From positions 1 through 64,000 of IMG/VR virus record IMGVR_UViG_3300007619_000129: a DNA stretch of 64,000 nt, one strand, 5' to 3'. Below the pieces are notes generated by a model that worked only from the letters and a program-made list of their open reading frames with translations, had not been told where the DNA came from and made no database searches. The translations under genes were made by a program, and so were the position numbers. The stretch is from a virus. Shown here in pieces: positions 8,929 to 16,891 of the stretch (its first letter is position 1; each line of letters begins with the position of its first letter).

Positions 8929-10214
8929 GACAATTCCTCAAATGCACTATCAAGTTCATCAACTGATTCCCTTACTGCTCTAACCTCTTCAAAACTATTT
9001 GGATTAAGATCAGACGCCTCCTTGGCAGAAGATGCCTTCATTCTCTTGCTCATAATAGCATCTACACACTCTTTTACTATTTTTTTATGTTCCTTTAATT
9101 TTTCTTGTATATCAGGCTTTCTAAACTTATCATCCAATACAATCTTGTCTCCATTAGTTACAATAATTTTCTTCCAGGCAGCATTGCTAAACTCAACACT
9201 TCTACCATCACTCAACTCAACTGGAGAATTCTCAATTAACATTTCCCACTTTGCTTTCCAGTCTTTTATTCCAACCCCAAAATGAATTTCAAATTCACAA
9301 CTTCTGAATGGACTAGTTATTTTGTTTTTTATTGCCTTTGCCTTAACTCTAATTCCTATTGGGGGAATATTTTTTTTGCTTGCTTCTTTATGTTCCATTT
9401 CATCAGGATAAACATAAGCTTGCCCGCCGTAACGAGGATCAAGTTCTAATCTAATATCAGCAGCATATCGCAACTTCTTTCCTCCGCGGGTACTTGTTTT
9501 CTTCTCCCATCGTTCAGCCCCAATTATAGTATATTGTTGATTTATAACGACAAGCATTATGTCATTAAATCCTATTGTATTCTGAACCCTTGATATTCCT
9601 CTTGAAATTTGTTTAGCATTTACACCTGGCTGTTGAGCCATGTCCAGATCCTTTTCAGAATCCATCACTGAATCAATCCCCCCAACAGAATCCCAAATAA
9701 CACAAAGGGGAACATTTTTCCTAATATTTTCCGGAATTTTAGTTGTTTTCTTAACAAATTTTTCCATTGCACTAAAAACAGCCTCAATCGTATCTTGTTG
9801 CGTAAACCAAAATCTTTTTGTAAAATCAACCCCAAGCGACACCAAATTATCTTTTGCTGTTGCGCTTTCAGTGTCAATATAACAAACAATCCCCCCAAGA
9901 GCCTGAACACTTTTTGCAATTTGATAAGCCAAATGAGACTTTCCTATTGATTCTGGTCCTGAAACTTCAATAATTTTTCCTCCGGGAAATCCTCCATTTG
10001 GAATTCCTGAACAAATCCAATCTAAAAGATCGCTACTGGTAGAAGCCCACCACTTAACGTCAGTTGGAGCAGAATCTTTTTCCAAATTCAAAAATAACTT
10101 TGACCCCTCTTCTTTGTTCAATTCGTCCATTAATGTTTGTGAATATTCATCAATATTAGAAATACTCTCGTTAATCACACCTTTTTCTTCTTTATCCTTT
10201 TTCTTTTTTGCCAT
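8925..10214 (-). CDS. uvsX: RecA/UvsX-type recombinase
   Basis: Forms filaments on ssDNA and drives strand exchange, needed for recombination-dependent replication and repair in T4-type phages. From ATG 10214 the protein has 429 residues. Walker A is SGPESIGKSHL, Walker B is LCVIWDSVGG, and the DNA-binding L2 region is followed by TRGGKKLRYAADIRLEL. The frame is open to an ATG at 10262, but only the 10214 start has a purine-rich site (AGAGAGG, 4 nt spacing), and it gives the natural MAKKKKDKEEK terminus. A 6-bp GC stem-loop lies between this start and the SSB stop. Confidence 0.88.
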   Translation of the reverse strand: MAKKKKDKEEKGVINESISNIDEYSQTLMDELNKEEGSKLFLNLEKDSAPTDVKWWASTSSDLLDWICSGIPNGGFPGGKIIEVSGPESIGKSHLAYQIAKSVQALGGIVCYIDTESATAKDNLVSLGVDFTKRFWFTQQDTIEAVFSAMEKFVKKTTKIPENIRKNVPLCVIWDSVGGIDSVMDSEKDLDMAQQPGVNAKQISRGISRVQNTIGFNDIMLVVINQQYTIIGAERWEKKTSTRGGKKLRYAADIRLELDPRYGGQAYVYPDEMEHKEASKKNIPPIGIRVKAKAIKNKITSPFRSCEFEIHFGVGIKDWKAKWEMLIENSPVELSDGRSVEFSNAAWKKIIVTNGDKIVLDDKFRKPDIQEKLKEHKKIVKECVDAIMSKRMKASSAKEASDLNPNSFEEVRAVRESVDELDSAFEELS

Positions 10215-10235
10215 ACAGCCTCTCTGTATGATTAA

Positions 10236-10255
10236 GGGGAGCATGATAACTCCCC
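10236..10255 (-). promoter_or_regulatory. Stem-loop between SSB and uvsX
   Basis: GGGGAG and CTCCCC form a perfect 6-bp stem with an 8-nt loop in the short gap between the SSB stop and the preferred uvsX start. No U-run follows on the minus strand, so it is not a classic terminator. It may tune uvsX translation or mRNA stability. The GC-rich stem stands out in very AT-rich DNA. Confidence 0.4.
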
Positions 10256-10286
10256 CAATCATTAATTTAACAACATCTTTTATTTT

Positions 10287-11150
10287 TTATTCATCATCAT
10301 CGTCAAGATCGGCAAACGCTTCATCTACATCATCAAAATCATCATCATCGTCATCATCATCTTCAACAACTGTTGATGCTGTTTTCTTTGCTGCCTTTTT
10401 GCTTTTACTACTCTTCGTAGAGATTTTTTCGCTATCGTCGTCATCCTCGTCATCGTCGCCCTTTTCTTCTTCTTCGTCCTCTCCCAACATCTTATTTAGA
10501 TGACCCTCAAGCTCATCATAACTCATGACTGGATACTCCTCATCAAGATCGGGCAAGTTTTCTAGCCATTCATTTAGTTTTGACTTGCTCTTTGTCAATG
10601 GAGTTGGTCGTCCTCCACACTGTACAGTGGTTTCAGGATATTGTTTACCTTCTGGTTTTTTGGTCATAACCTTCATCCATCTACCTTCTTTAAAGTCCAT
10701 TGGATCTCCATATTCTTCTTCATCGTTTAAGATTTCAAGAAGCTGACTTTCCACAGTTACTCCGTATTCCCAATATTGTACTCCCTTTTCTTCTTGTCCT
10801 TCTACAAGAACAGGCGTAAAAGTTCTCTTACGTGGATAAAGGCGTTTTACTTCTGGATCGTTTTTTGCCATTCCGTCTTCCAAAAGTTGATCGATCGTTT
10901 CTTGAACCGGATCTTTTTTTCCATATTGCGAAGGAGCTGGAATACCCCATCTTGCAATATTATAATAAAAAGAAATGTCTTTGAACGGATCCCACTCATC
11001 TTGTGGATCGTTTGGATTCCAAGGAAGAACCCTAACTCTATATTTGGTTCCAAGTTCAGGTTTGAACTTTCTTTTACGTCTCTCTTGTTTTTCTCCGCTT
11101 TGTCGTTCTTTATTTCTTTTATATCTGTCTAATAATGCTTTTCGTTTCAT
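10287..11150 (-). CDS. 32: Single-stranded DNA-binding protein, T4 gp32-like
   Basis: Coats ssDNA at forks and recruits other replication proteins. The 287 residues have a gp32-like order: a basic N-terminus (residues 1-30, many Lys/Arg, for cooperative binding), a core with aromatic strands (YRVRVLPW; SFYYNIARWGIP), and a long acidic C-terminus (about 225-287) with runs of Asp. The usual Cys/His zinc set of gp32 is not evident. The gene has AGAGGA before ATG 11150 and sits behind a sigma70-like promoter and a 5' hairpin (11178-11196). uvsX follows directly, as expected for a recombination operon. Confidence 0.75.
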   Translation of the reverse strand: MKRKALLDRYKRNKERQSGEKQERRKRKFKPELGTKYRVRVLPWNPNDPQDEWDPFKDISFYYNIARWGIPAPSQYGKKDPVQETIDQLLEDGMAKNDPEVKRLYPRKRTFTPVLVEGQEEKGVQYWEYGVTVESQLLEILNDEEEYGDPMDFKEGRWMKVMTKKPEGKQYPETTVQCGGRPTPLTKSKSKLNEWLENLPDLDEEYPVMSYDELEGHLNKMLGEDEEEEKGDDDEDDDDSEKISTKSSKSKKAAKKTASTVVEDDDDDDDDFDDVDEAFADLDDDDE

Positions 11151-11177
11151 TTTTTCCTCTTTCTTTTTTTATTGTTG

Positions 11178-11196
11178 TGCCATCTTCGTCTTGGCA
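11178..11196 (-). promoter_or_regulatory. 5' leader hairpin of the SSB gene
   Basis: On the minus strand TGCCA and TGGCA pair across a 9-nt loop. The hairpin starts within a few bases of the predicted transcription start. It is followed by CAACAATAAAAAA and then the AGAGGA ribosome site. A diverged copy with compensating base changes precedes the HNH gene (11979-11998). A role in mRNA stability or translational control is inferred. Confidence 0.5.
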
Positions 11197-11204
11197 AAGT
11201 ATAT

Positions 11205-11233
11205 TGTATATCAAAAAATAAAGAATGTATCAA
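11205..11233 (-). promoter_or_regulatory. Sigma70-like promoter for the SSB-uvsX operon
   Basis: On the minus strand TTGATA (-35, 11228-11233), a 17-nt spacer and TATACA (-10, 11205-11210) with an upstream TG one base away give a good host-type promoter with an extended -10. Transcription would start near 11198, just ahead of the leader hairpin. A second possible -10 (TATACT) overlaps its downstream edge. Confidence 0.55.
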
Positions 11234-11239
11234 GAATTT

Positions 11240-11950
11240 TCAAAGAATTTTATTTCCCTTCTTTAAATTATCCTCCTCCCACAAAGGTTGTAAATTTTTA
11301 TAGTTAAAACATTCCTTTTGTTGTTTTGGATCTAAAAAATCAAACGATGAACACGGCATGATATGATCAATATGCCAACCTTTAAGTCCATAATTGTCCC
11401 AAGTCATACCTGGTTGAAACTGTTTTTGTAAATGTTTTTTTAAATAATCTACAGTACAACCAAGAAGATCTAATGTTGATTTGGATTTATTTTTGCCACT
11501 TAATACGAGATTCAGTCTTCTTCTTAAATTTCCAATTAATCTAAAAACTGGATCAATTTCTCTTCTTTTTTTAGAATAAAAAATTTGATTTTCTATTATC
11601 TTTTCTCTGTTTTCTTCATAATATTCTTTTTTCTTTTCTTTTATCTTTTTTCTGTTTTCTTCATAATATTCTTTTTTACAATCTTTACAACAAGATTGTA
11701 ATCCATCTTTTTTGCTTTTGTCTTTATAAAAACAATCTAATCTCTTCTCTTTCCCACAATTCAAACACCTTTTCTTTCCTTTTATCGTTTTTTTATTTTT
11801 TTCATAATTTTCTTTATTTTTTTGACGATGTTCTTTTTGATATTCTTTATTACACGATTTACATTTAGACTGTAATCCATCTTTTTTGCTTTTGTCTTTG
11901 CTAAAACATTTTAAATCCTGCTCTTCACTACACTTTGAACATCTTTTCAT
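11240..11950 (-). CDS. Free-standing HNH endonuclease with tandem zinc fingers
   Basis: The 236 residues begin with two copies of a Cys4 finger (CSKCSEEQDLKCF ... CKSC at 4-35 and CLNCGKEKRLDCF ... CKDC at about 62-93), each followed by a Lys/Glu-rich helix. The C-terminal HNH domain reads GWHIDHIMPCSSF and then FNYKNLQPLWEEDNLKKGNK, giving the His-Asn-His metal/catalytic set. Such genes are selfish homing nucleases in T4-type phages. It lies between unknown genes and the SSB operon, and its leader is a diverged copy of the SSB leader, suggesting insertion here. The related gene at 45652-46071 has one finger only. Confidence 0.8.
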   Translation of the reverse strand: MKRCSKCSEEQDLKCFSKDKSKKDGLQSKCKSCNKEYQKEHRQKNKENYEKNKKTIKGKKRCLNCGKEKRLDCFYKDKSKKDGLQSCCKDCKKEYYEENRKKIKEKKKEYYEENREKIIENQIFYSKKRREIDPVFRLIGNLRRRLNLVLSGKNKSKSTLDLLGCTVDYLKKHLQKQFQPGMTWDNYGLKGWHIDHIMPCSSFDFLDPKQQKECFNYKNLQPLWEEDNLKKGNKIL

Positions 11951-11978
11951 TTTATAAAATTTTCTCTTTTTTTATTGT

Positions 11979-11998
11979 TTTGCTATCTTCTTAGCAAA
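11979..11998 (-). promoter_or_regulatory. 5' leader hairpin of the HNH gene (copy of the SSB leader)
   Basis: TTTGCTA and TAGCAAA form a perfect 7-bp stem with a 6-nt loop on the minus strand, followed by ACAATAAAAAAA. The region aligns with the SSB leader, including the upstream TTTTTTG...AATATA(C/T)TTTG. The C-C/G-G pairs there are C-T/A-G here, so pairing is kept despite base change. Confidence 0.5.
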
Positions 11999-12037
11999 TA
12001 TATTTTACAACAAAAAATAAAAATATTATTACATTTT

Positions 12038-12712
12038 TTATTTTTTCATTTTTCCGCCACCAAAAGACTTAGCCATCTTTTCTATTCTATCATCGTCTTG
12101 ATTTCCCCCTGTTCCAAGAGGGGTTGTATATCCCGCTATTGCACCACCGCCCAGAGTTGAAACTTCATCAGTTTTTTCACCATCTTCTTCTATTTCTAGT
12201 TCGGTCATTGCACTTTCTACAATTTTTCTAATTAATTTTCTAAGATTATTCATTTTTACTTCCCTAACATGATGTGAATATTGTCCCATGTCACTTTCAT
12301 TTCCATTAACAATATAAGGAGGATCAAAGGCAGCATCCTCCCAATATTCAATATCCTCATCAGTCATATGTTGTTGTTGAATTTGTGACATAGTAACTGA
12401 TGGTGCTGACGAGGGATCTCCTGACTGTCCAGAAGACGGAAAGTCTCTTGGAACATTTCCTAATGTGTGTTTGTCATACCAAGTTTCAGGAGGACCGCCT
12501 GGTACAGCAATTCCCCTTCCTGAACGATAATCTCCCGGAGATACAAACGTTGCCGTTCTCTGCAAAATAAAATCTTTTACTTTGTTATTAGTAGGCACTA
12601 CTAATGTAATTAGTCTCACTTTTAATGGAAAACAAAAATTAAGAAAGGATATTTTTCTTTGTTTTTCCTTGAATTCTAACAATGTCAATACAATTTGACA
12701 ATAAAACTGCAA
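12038..12712 (-). CDS. Hypothetical protein, start uncertain
   Basis: The open frame from TTG 12712 has 224 codons, but the first part overlaps the HD-like gene by 74 nt and no clear ribosome site is visible. Real initiation is probably at one of the GTG codons near 12619-12598. The reliable part holds a Pro/Gly-rich segment (SPGDYRSGRGIAVPGGPP), a short basic helix (MNNLRKLIRKIVESAMTE), and a Gly-rich, Lys-terminated end (FGGGKMKK). The short L(I/V)RKI(V/I)-type helix recurs in several structural-region proteins of this phage. Function unknown. Confidence 0.5.
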   Translation of the reverse strand: MQFYCQIVLTLLEFKEKQRKISFLNFCFPLKVRLITLVVPTNNKVKDFILQRTATFVSPGDYRSGRGIAVPGGPPETWYDKHTLGNVPRDFPSSGQSGDPSSAPSVTMSQIQQQHMTDEDIEYWEDAAFDPPYIVNGNESDMGQYSHHVREVKMNNLRKLIRKIVESAMTELEIEEDGEKTDEVSTLGGGAIAGYTTPLGTGGNQDDDRIEKMAKSFGGGKMKK

Positions 12713-13241
12713 GATCTGGCTCTTTCATTCGATATCTATGATTTTCGGGATAACCAGGACCATAAGACAATAATATTGCTAACCATTCTTCTTCTGTTAG
12801 TTTAATTCCAAACTCTTGGATTAAAAATAAGCTTCTATGAGTAGTCGCCATAAAACTAATATCTTTATTGTATGTGTAAGGCTTACCCCTTTCAGTCCAA
12901 TATGCATCAGATTTTTCAAATAAGTCATCTTTTCTTGTTCCAACAATCCCTATAGCAAAAAATAAACAACAGATAATCATAGATCTTTTATCTACTTTTG
13001 TTTTTGTTACTTTGACCACATCTCTCATTCTTTTTAGAACAGACAATGAAAAATCAACAAGCCCCCCCTCATAAGAACCTCCATATTCACTGGAGAATGG
13101 GGCAATTGCTAATCTTTCTCCAAAAAATTCTACCATTTCCTTAAATTTTTCTGCTCTATTCCCTAAAGAATCACACAATTTTAAATAAACATTATAATTT
13201 GACTCAATTTTGTCAATTTCTTTTATCTCTTGACTCTTCAT
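12639..13241 (-). CDS. HD-domain-like protein lacking catalytic residues
   Basis: The 200 residues follow the outline of small phage HD phosphohydrolases: a helix with YEGGLVDFSLSV (57-68) where the family has HxGGLLxHSL, CCLFFAIGIVGT (91-102) where it has LLHDIGKVG, THRSLFLIQEFGIKLTEEEWLAI (134-156), and a closing CIDIVRIQ where it has ADMLAT. The first His, the HD pair and the later His are replaced by Tyr, Ala-Ile and Ser. I infer a pseudoenzyme or a regulatory relative. It overlaps the polymerase gene by 29 nt, so a replication-linked role is possible. Confidence 0.5.
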   Translation of the reverse strand: MKSQEIKEIDKIESNYNVYLKLCDSLGNRAEKFKEMVEFFGERLAIAPFSSEYGGSYEGGLVDFSLSVLKRMRDVVKVTKTKVDKRSMIICCLFFAIGIVGTRKDDLFEKSDAYWTERGKPYTYNKDISFMATTHRSLFLIQEFGIKLTEEEWLAILLSYGPGYPENHRYRMKEPDLAVLLSNCIDIVRIQGKTKKNILS

Positions 13242-14448
13242 AGTTTTCAGAAATTATATCATGTTTTGCCTCAAAATTGTTTTTAAACCCTTTAATCTTT
13301 TTCATTCTATTCATTTCTTCCTTAAGGGTATCCAATAAACTACTCTTAACGTCTATTAGTATATCATCATGAATAACTGCTACGGGATCTGCCCCTTCAA
13401 TATTAGAAAAATTAATATTGGAAAATCCTAACATATAAGCGTCAACAGCAGTTGATTGTATTTTCGCATTATATAACTTGTGAGGGGCTGGATCTTTTAT
13501 TCTAATGATTTTTCCATAAAAATTTCTTATAAACCCTAATTCATTATATTCATACAATAAGTCTTTTGTTATCTTTTGTACTTTAAAATATTCTTTTATT
13601 TTTGAAATGTATTGATATAAATCAATATTCTCTATTTTTGTAGATTTAGATAACAATTCTTTTCCTGCACCATACAAAATTGATAAAACTAACTGTTTCG
13701 TAATATCTCTACTAATTTTAGAATTAAAAAGCTCATTTGAAATGTCTTGATATATATCCCCCTCTTTCATCTCTCTACCTGCTAAAATCAAAGCAATTTT
13801 TGGCTCTATAGAAATATAATCAATTGATACTATCAATCCATTTTCATATCTTGATTTTATTATATTTCTATATTCTTTTTTTAACGTTAATATTCTTGGA
13901 CCCTTTTTTATTTTCATTCTACCAGTTAGAGTATTTCTAGAATATTTTATTTCCCCAGCCAAACCATCCTCAAGTGGAATAAAGCTTTTTAGGGACCCGT
14001 TTACATCTTTATCATTACTCAAATATTGATTCAGCACGTCATTATCAATACAACACCTTTTTAGGTGCCCCAGAACCTTTTGAGACGTACAATATATATT
14101 TTCATAATACTCACACCCAATTTCTTTTAAGTCTTTCCACATGGACGACACAAGGTTCTGAGCGTATTCCATCCATTGATCCTTGGGCATAAATTTTCTC
14201 CAAGGTATATATTCATCTTCACACCCCAATAAACTAATAACATTATCCCAGGCTAGATTTCTACGGGGAGATTCATTAATTTTAAGACCATTTACAAGAA
14301 ATAATTTTTTTAGATTATTCTTGTAGTTTTCACTATTGTTGTAAACCCAACAGTCGTCAGGAATAGAATTAGATTGTAATATTTTTTTTCCATCAAAAAC
14401 TAAATGCTTTTCATGTCCTATTATTTTATTTTCAATACAAATTTTCAT
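13213..14448 (-). CDS. Family A DNA polymerase, polymerase domain only
   Basis: The 411 residues carry the PolA palm/fingers motifs: TLTGRM (173-178), motif A SIDYISIEP (D210, E215; family consensus DYSQIE), motif B RDITKQLVLSILYG (R247, K251, Y259), the QSTAVDAYML helix, and motif C VIHDDIL (H360, D361, D362; usual HDE). The residue equal to E. coli Phe762 is Leu255. No 3'-5' exonuclease domain is visible; residues 1-165 match nothing I recognise. The protein is short for a replicase, so it may be the phage replicase or a specialised polymerase. It overlaps the HD-like gene downstream by 29 nt. Confidence 0.8.
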   Translation of the reverse strand: MKICIENKIIGHEKHLVFDGKKILQSNSIPDDCWVYNNSENYKNNLKKLFLVNGLKINESPRRNLAWDNVISLLGCEDEYIPWRKFMPKDQWMEYAQNLVSSMWKDLKEIGCEYYENIYCTSQKVLGHLKRCCIDNDVLNQYLSNDKDVNGSLKSFIPLEDGLAGEIKYSRNTLTGRMKIKKGPRILTLKKEYRNIIKSRYENGLIVSIDYISIEPKIALILAGREMKEGDIYQDISNELFNSKISRDITKQLVLSILYGAGKELLSKSTKIENIDLYQYISKIKEYFKVQKITKDLLYEYNELGFIRNFYGKIIRIKDPAPHKLYNAKIQSTAVDAYMLGFSNINFSNIEGADPVAVIHDDILIDVKSSLLDTLKEEMNRMKKIKGFKNNFEAKHDIISENYEESRDKRN

Positions 14449-15497
14449 AAAGTTCTATTATTTTGTCTACTAAATTGAATGACCTCAGAAAACATTTCTT
14501 TTAGTAGATAAGGTTCAATTTCTTGCCTCGTTTTATATTTTCTACCATCAATTTCTATTAAGATAATGTTGTTTTCTTTACAATAATTCCTCAACCACTG
14601 ATCTCTTTGTTGTTGCTTCTTAAATCTACCTTTTTCCTTGTGAAAAAACGAATTTTCTTTATAGTGTTGTTCTCCATTATATTCAACAAATATTTTATTT
14701 TTGTTTAATATAATTTTAAAATCAATTTCTACTGATTTTTGAATTGTCTCTCCAAATTCATTCGTTATTGGTTTTTTTAATTTATATGATGAAACTATCT
14801 CTTTATTAGAAAAATTTTCTTTTAATATTTCTCCTGTTATTGTTTGCGATTTATATAAACACTTTGGACAACTTCTTCCATTACTTTTTTTGTTTATTCT
14901 TGATTTCCACTCATGACCTTCTTTACATTTCCACCAAACTTTCTTTTCAGAACCTGCCGAATAACATTCAGGACCTTTTTCATTTTTATCATAATTCCAT
15001 TCTTTGCAAAGTTCTGGGTGAGTTGTTTTTAAATCTGTTTCTCCAATAATCGGATATCTTCCCGAACAATAAGGGCAACAACTTCCATTTGTTCTACCCC
15101 TATTATTTATTATTGCCTCCCATTCATGATCTTCTATACATTTCCACCAAACTTTCTTTTCAGAACCTGCCGAATAACAATCGGGACCTTTTTCATTTTT
15201 ATTATAGTCCCATTCTTTACAAAGTTCTGGATGAGTGGTTTTTAAATCTGTTTTCCCAATAATGGGATATCTTCCCGAACATTTTGAACAACAACTTCCA
15301 TTTGCTCTACTTCTATTATTTATTATTGCTTCCCATTCATGACCTTCTGTACATTTCCACCAAACTTTCTTTTCAGAACCTGCCGAATAACATTCAGGTC
15401 CTTTTTCGTTTTTATCACAGTTCCATTCTTTGCAAAGTTCTGGATGAGTAGTTTTTAAATCTTCCTTTTTATTATTTTTTTTATCAACATCATTCAT
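14445..15497 (-). CDS. Zinc-ribbon-array nuclease A (three repeats)
   Basis: Three tandem repeats of about 70 residues (DLKTTHPELCKEW ... KKVWWKC ... HEW ... CxxC) match the treble-clef zinc-ribbon family DUF4379. After them comes a PD-(D/E)xK/VSR-like nuclease domain with EIDFKI, FVEYNGEQHY, and RDQWLRNYCKENNIILIEI. The family is thought to be mobile DNA-cutting enzymes. The preferred start is ATG 15497 (MNDVDKKNN); a GTG at 15518 is in frame but lies inside the promoter-like motif. The stop overlaps the polymerase start by 4 nt, so the polymerase may depend on this transcript. Two close paralogues lie at 16892-18121 and 18149-19390. Confidence 0.75.
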   Translation of the reverse strand: MNDVDKKNNKKEDLKTTHPELCKEWNCDKNEKGPECYSAGSEKKVWWKCTEGHEWEAIINNRSRANGSCCSKCSGRYPIIGKTDLKTTHPELCKEWDYNKNEKGPDCYSAGSEKKVWWKCIEDHEWEAIINNRGRTNGSCCPYCSGRYPIIGETDLKTTHPELCKEWNYDKNEKGPECYSAGSEKKVWWKCKEGHEWKSRINKKSNGRSCPKCLYKSQTITGEILKENFSNKEIVSSYKLKKPITNEFGETIQKSVEIDFKIILNKNKIFVEYNGEQHYKENSFFHKEKGRFKKQQQRDQWLRNYCKENNIILIEIDGRKYKTRQEIEPYLLKEMFSEVIQFSRQNNRTL

Positions 15498-15508
15498 TAC
15501 GTTAAAAA

Positions 15509-15517
15509 ATTCTATCA
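15509..15517 (-). promoter_or_regulatory. Extended -10 element of nuclease A
   Basis: TGATAGAAT on the minus strand fits TGnTATAAT; the -10 hexamer ends 11 nt before ATG 15497. No -35 and no Shine-Dalgarno site are visible, so the transcript would have a very short leader. The same arrangement precedes the other island genes. Confidence 0.45.
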
Positions 15518-15569
15518 CAAACCAAAAAAATCCCTTGACTTTTTATACAGATGATGAGAACATCAGTAC

Positions 15570-16184
15570 ATGCTTAATACTAATACATTACAAAAACTGT
15601 CTAAACAAATAAAGAATATAAGAAAAAGATTTCATGAAAACAAAAATAGTGAAGTGGTCAATAAAAGACTTCCAAATTTAGTTTATCTAAACAAAACAAC
15701 ATCTCCACAACTAGTTTCCACTGAAATAGAGAAATTCATTTCATATTCTATGGGATTTTCTACTCTTGGAAATTTTAGTCCATTTGGTGATGCATATGAC
15801 ATTTTTACAGGTGAAACTGTTGAAATTAAACACAGAATTACATTTGAAGATGAACTAAAAACATTAGATTATCTTCAAATAAGAAATTTCATAGATGATC
15901 TTGAAAGATATATTCTTATTTGGTTTAATATAAAAAACAATAATAAAATTTCTATTTTATCATTTTCTCTAACCAAAGAAGAAATGGAATATGAACTTGA
16001 ACAAACAAGAAAGGTTTCAAAATCACATTCAGACAGTGAAGAAAAAACTGTTAGGTTAGACGTAAATGGTAAAGACTTTAATAGGTGGATTGAAAATTAT
16101 GGAGACTCCTCAGTATCCAGAAAACTAATACAACATACAACTCCTTCACTTAGAAGGTTTCTTGAGATCTATAAGGGAAGATAA
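15570..16184 (+). CDS. Putative restriction endonuclease (PD-(D/E)xK-like)
   Basis: One of only two plus-strand genes, 204 residues. A possible PD-(D/E)xK centre is GDAYD then ETVEIKHR (D77, E85, K87), in a mixed alpha/beta protein with no other recognised domain. The gene runs head-on into a DNA methyltransferase gene, overlapping its 3' end by 39 bp. That is a frequent layout for type II restriction-modification pairs and is my main reason for the call. TTGACT (15535) and TATACA (15544) lie upstream but at poor spacing, so its promoter is uncertain. A non-nuclease accessory protein is the alternative. Confidence 0.5.
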   Translation: MLNTNTLQKLSKQIKNIRKRFHENKNSEVVNKRLPNLVYLNKTTSPQLVSTEIEKFISYSMGFSTLGNFSPFGDAYDIFTGETVEIKHRITFEDELKTLDYLQIRNFIDDLERYILIWFNIKNNNKISILSFSLTKEEMEYELEQTRKVSKSHSDSEEKTVRLDVNGKDFNRWIENYGDSSVSRKLIQHTTPSLRRFLEIYKGR

Positions 16185-16868
16185 ACACCTATAATACCAT
16201 TCTTTATCGTTTTCAATTCCCATAAAGTCCCTATTCAATTCTTTACATGCTTTTCCAGTAGTTCCTGATCCCATACAACAATCTAAAACCATATCTCCTT
16301 CATTCGTATAAGTTCTTACAATATATTTCATAAGCTCTAATGGCTTTTGTGTTGGGTGTCCATTTTTTATTCTTGGATTAGATACCCTTATGACGGATCT
16401 AGCATGTCTATATCCGTCATTTTCTTTTTTGTTTTCTCTTTGTTTTCCGTAACCTTGTTCTTTTAGAGCTTTTCTACTTATTTTATATGGGCTTCCTTTT
16501 GTTTTTTGTTCATTGTATGTAGGTTGTTTTCTATAAAAAACTAAAATAGACTCATGAACCCTTAGTGGTTGTCTTTTTATATTTAATTGTCCAGAACCAA
16601 TTGTTTTTTCCCAGATTATCTCATATCTGAAATCTCTAATGTTTGACGATACCAGCATTGAAGTAAATGGTTGTGTAGCAGTAAAAATAAAAGGACAATC
16701 ATTTTTACCAATTCTGTAAAACTCTTTCCACAAAGGATCAAAAGGAATAATGATGTCCCATTTATTTTGACTTGTTCCATATGGGAGATCTACAATAACA
16801 GCATCAACACAGTCATTCTCTATAGACTTTAATAATTTTAAACAATCACCATAAAATATTTTTATCAC
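16146..16868 (-). CDS. DNA adenine/cytosine-N4 methyltransferase
   Basis: Transfers methyl from S-adenosylmethionine to an exocyclic amino group in DNA. In 240 residues the motif order is that of beta-class amino-methyltransferases: catalytic DLPYGTS (27-33), IWEKT, HPTQKP (171-176), then SAM-binding VLDCCMGSGTTG (194-205). DLPY in place of DPPY is a known variant in phage and type II enzymes. The start is GTG 16868, with an extended -10 box only 9 nt upstream and no Shine-Dalgarno site. It converges with the nuclease-like gene 15570-16184, so it may protect against that enzyme, or it may act alone as an anti-restriction methylase. Confidence 0.85.
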   Translation of the reverse strand: MIKIFYGDCLKLLKSIENDCVDAVIVDLPYGTSQNKWDIIIPFDPLWKEFYRIGKNDCPFIFTATQPFTSMLVSSNIRDFRYEIIWEKTIGSGQLNIKRQPLRVHESILVFYRKQPTYNEQKTKGSPYKISRKALKEQGYGKQRENKKENDGYRHARSVIRVSNPRIKNGHPTQKPLELMKYIVRTYTNEGDMVLDCCMGSGTTGKACKELNRDFMGIENDKEWYYRCLSSLIDLKKPSK

Positions 16869-16877
16869 AATATAAAA

Positions 16878-16886
16878 AGTATATCA
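16878..16886 (-). promoter_or_regulatory. Extended -10 element of the methyltransferase gene
   Basis: TGATATACT (TG-n-TATACT) ends 9 nt before the GTG start, predicting an almost leaderless mRNA. A TATAAT just upstream (near 16894-16899) could be an alternative. The same block stands before 18121. Confidence 0.45.
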
Positions 16887-16891
16887 CACCA

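Noticed and set aside
10215-10262. N-terminal extension of UvsX to ATG 10262
   Set aside because: No ribosome site; the extension is hydrophobic and unlike RecA/UvsX. The AGAGAGG before ATG 10214 supports the shorter protein.
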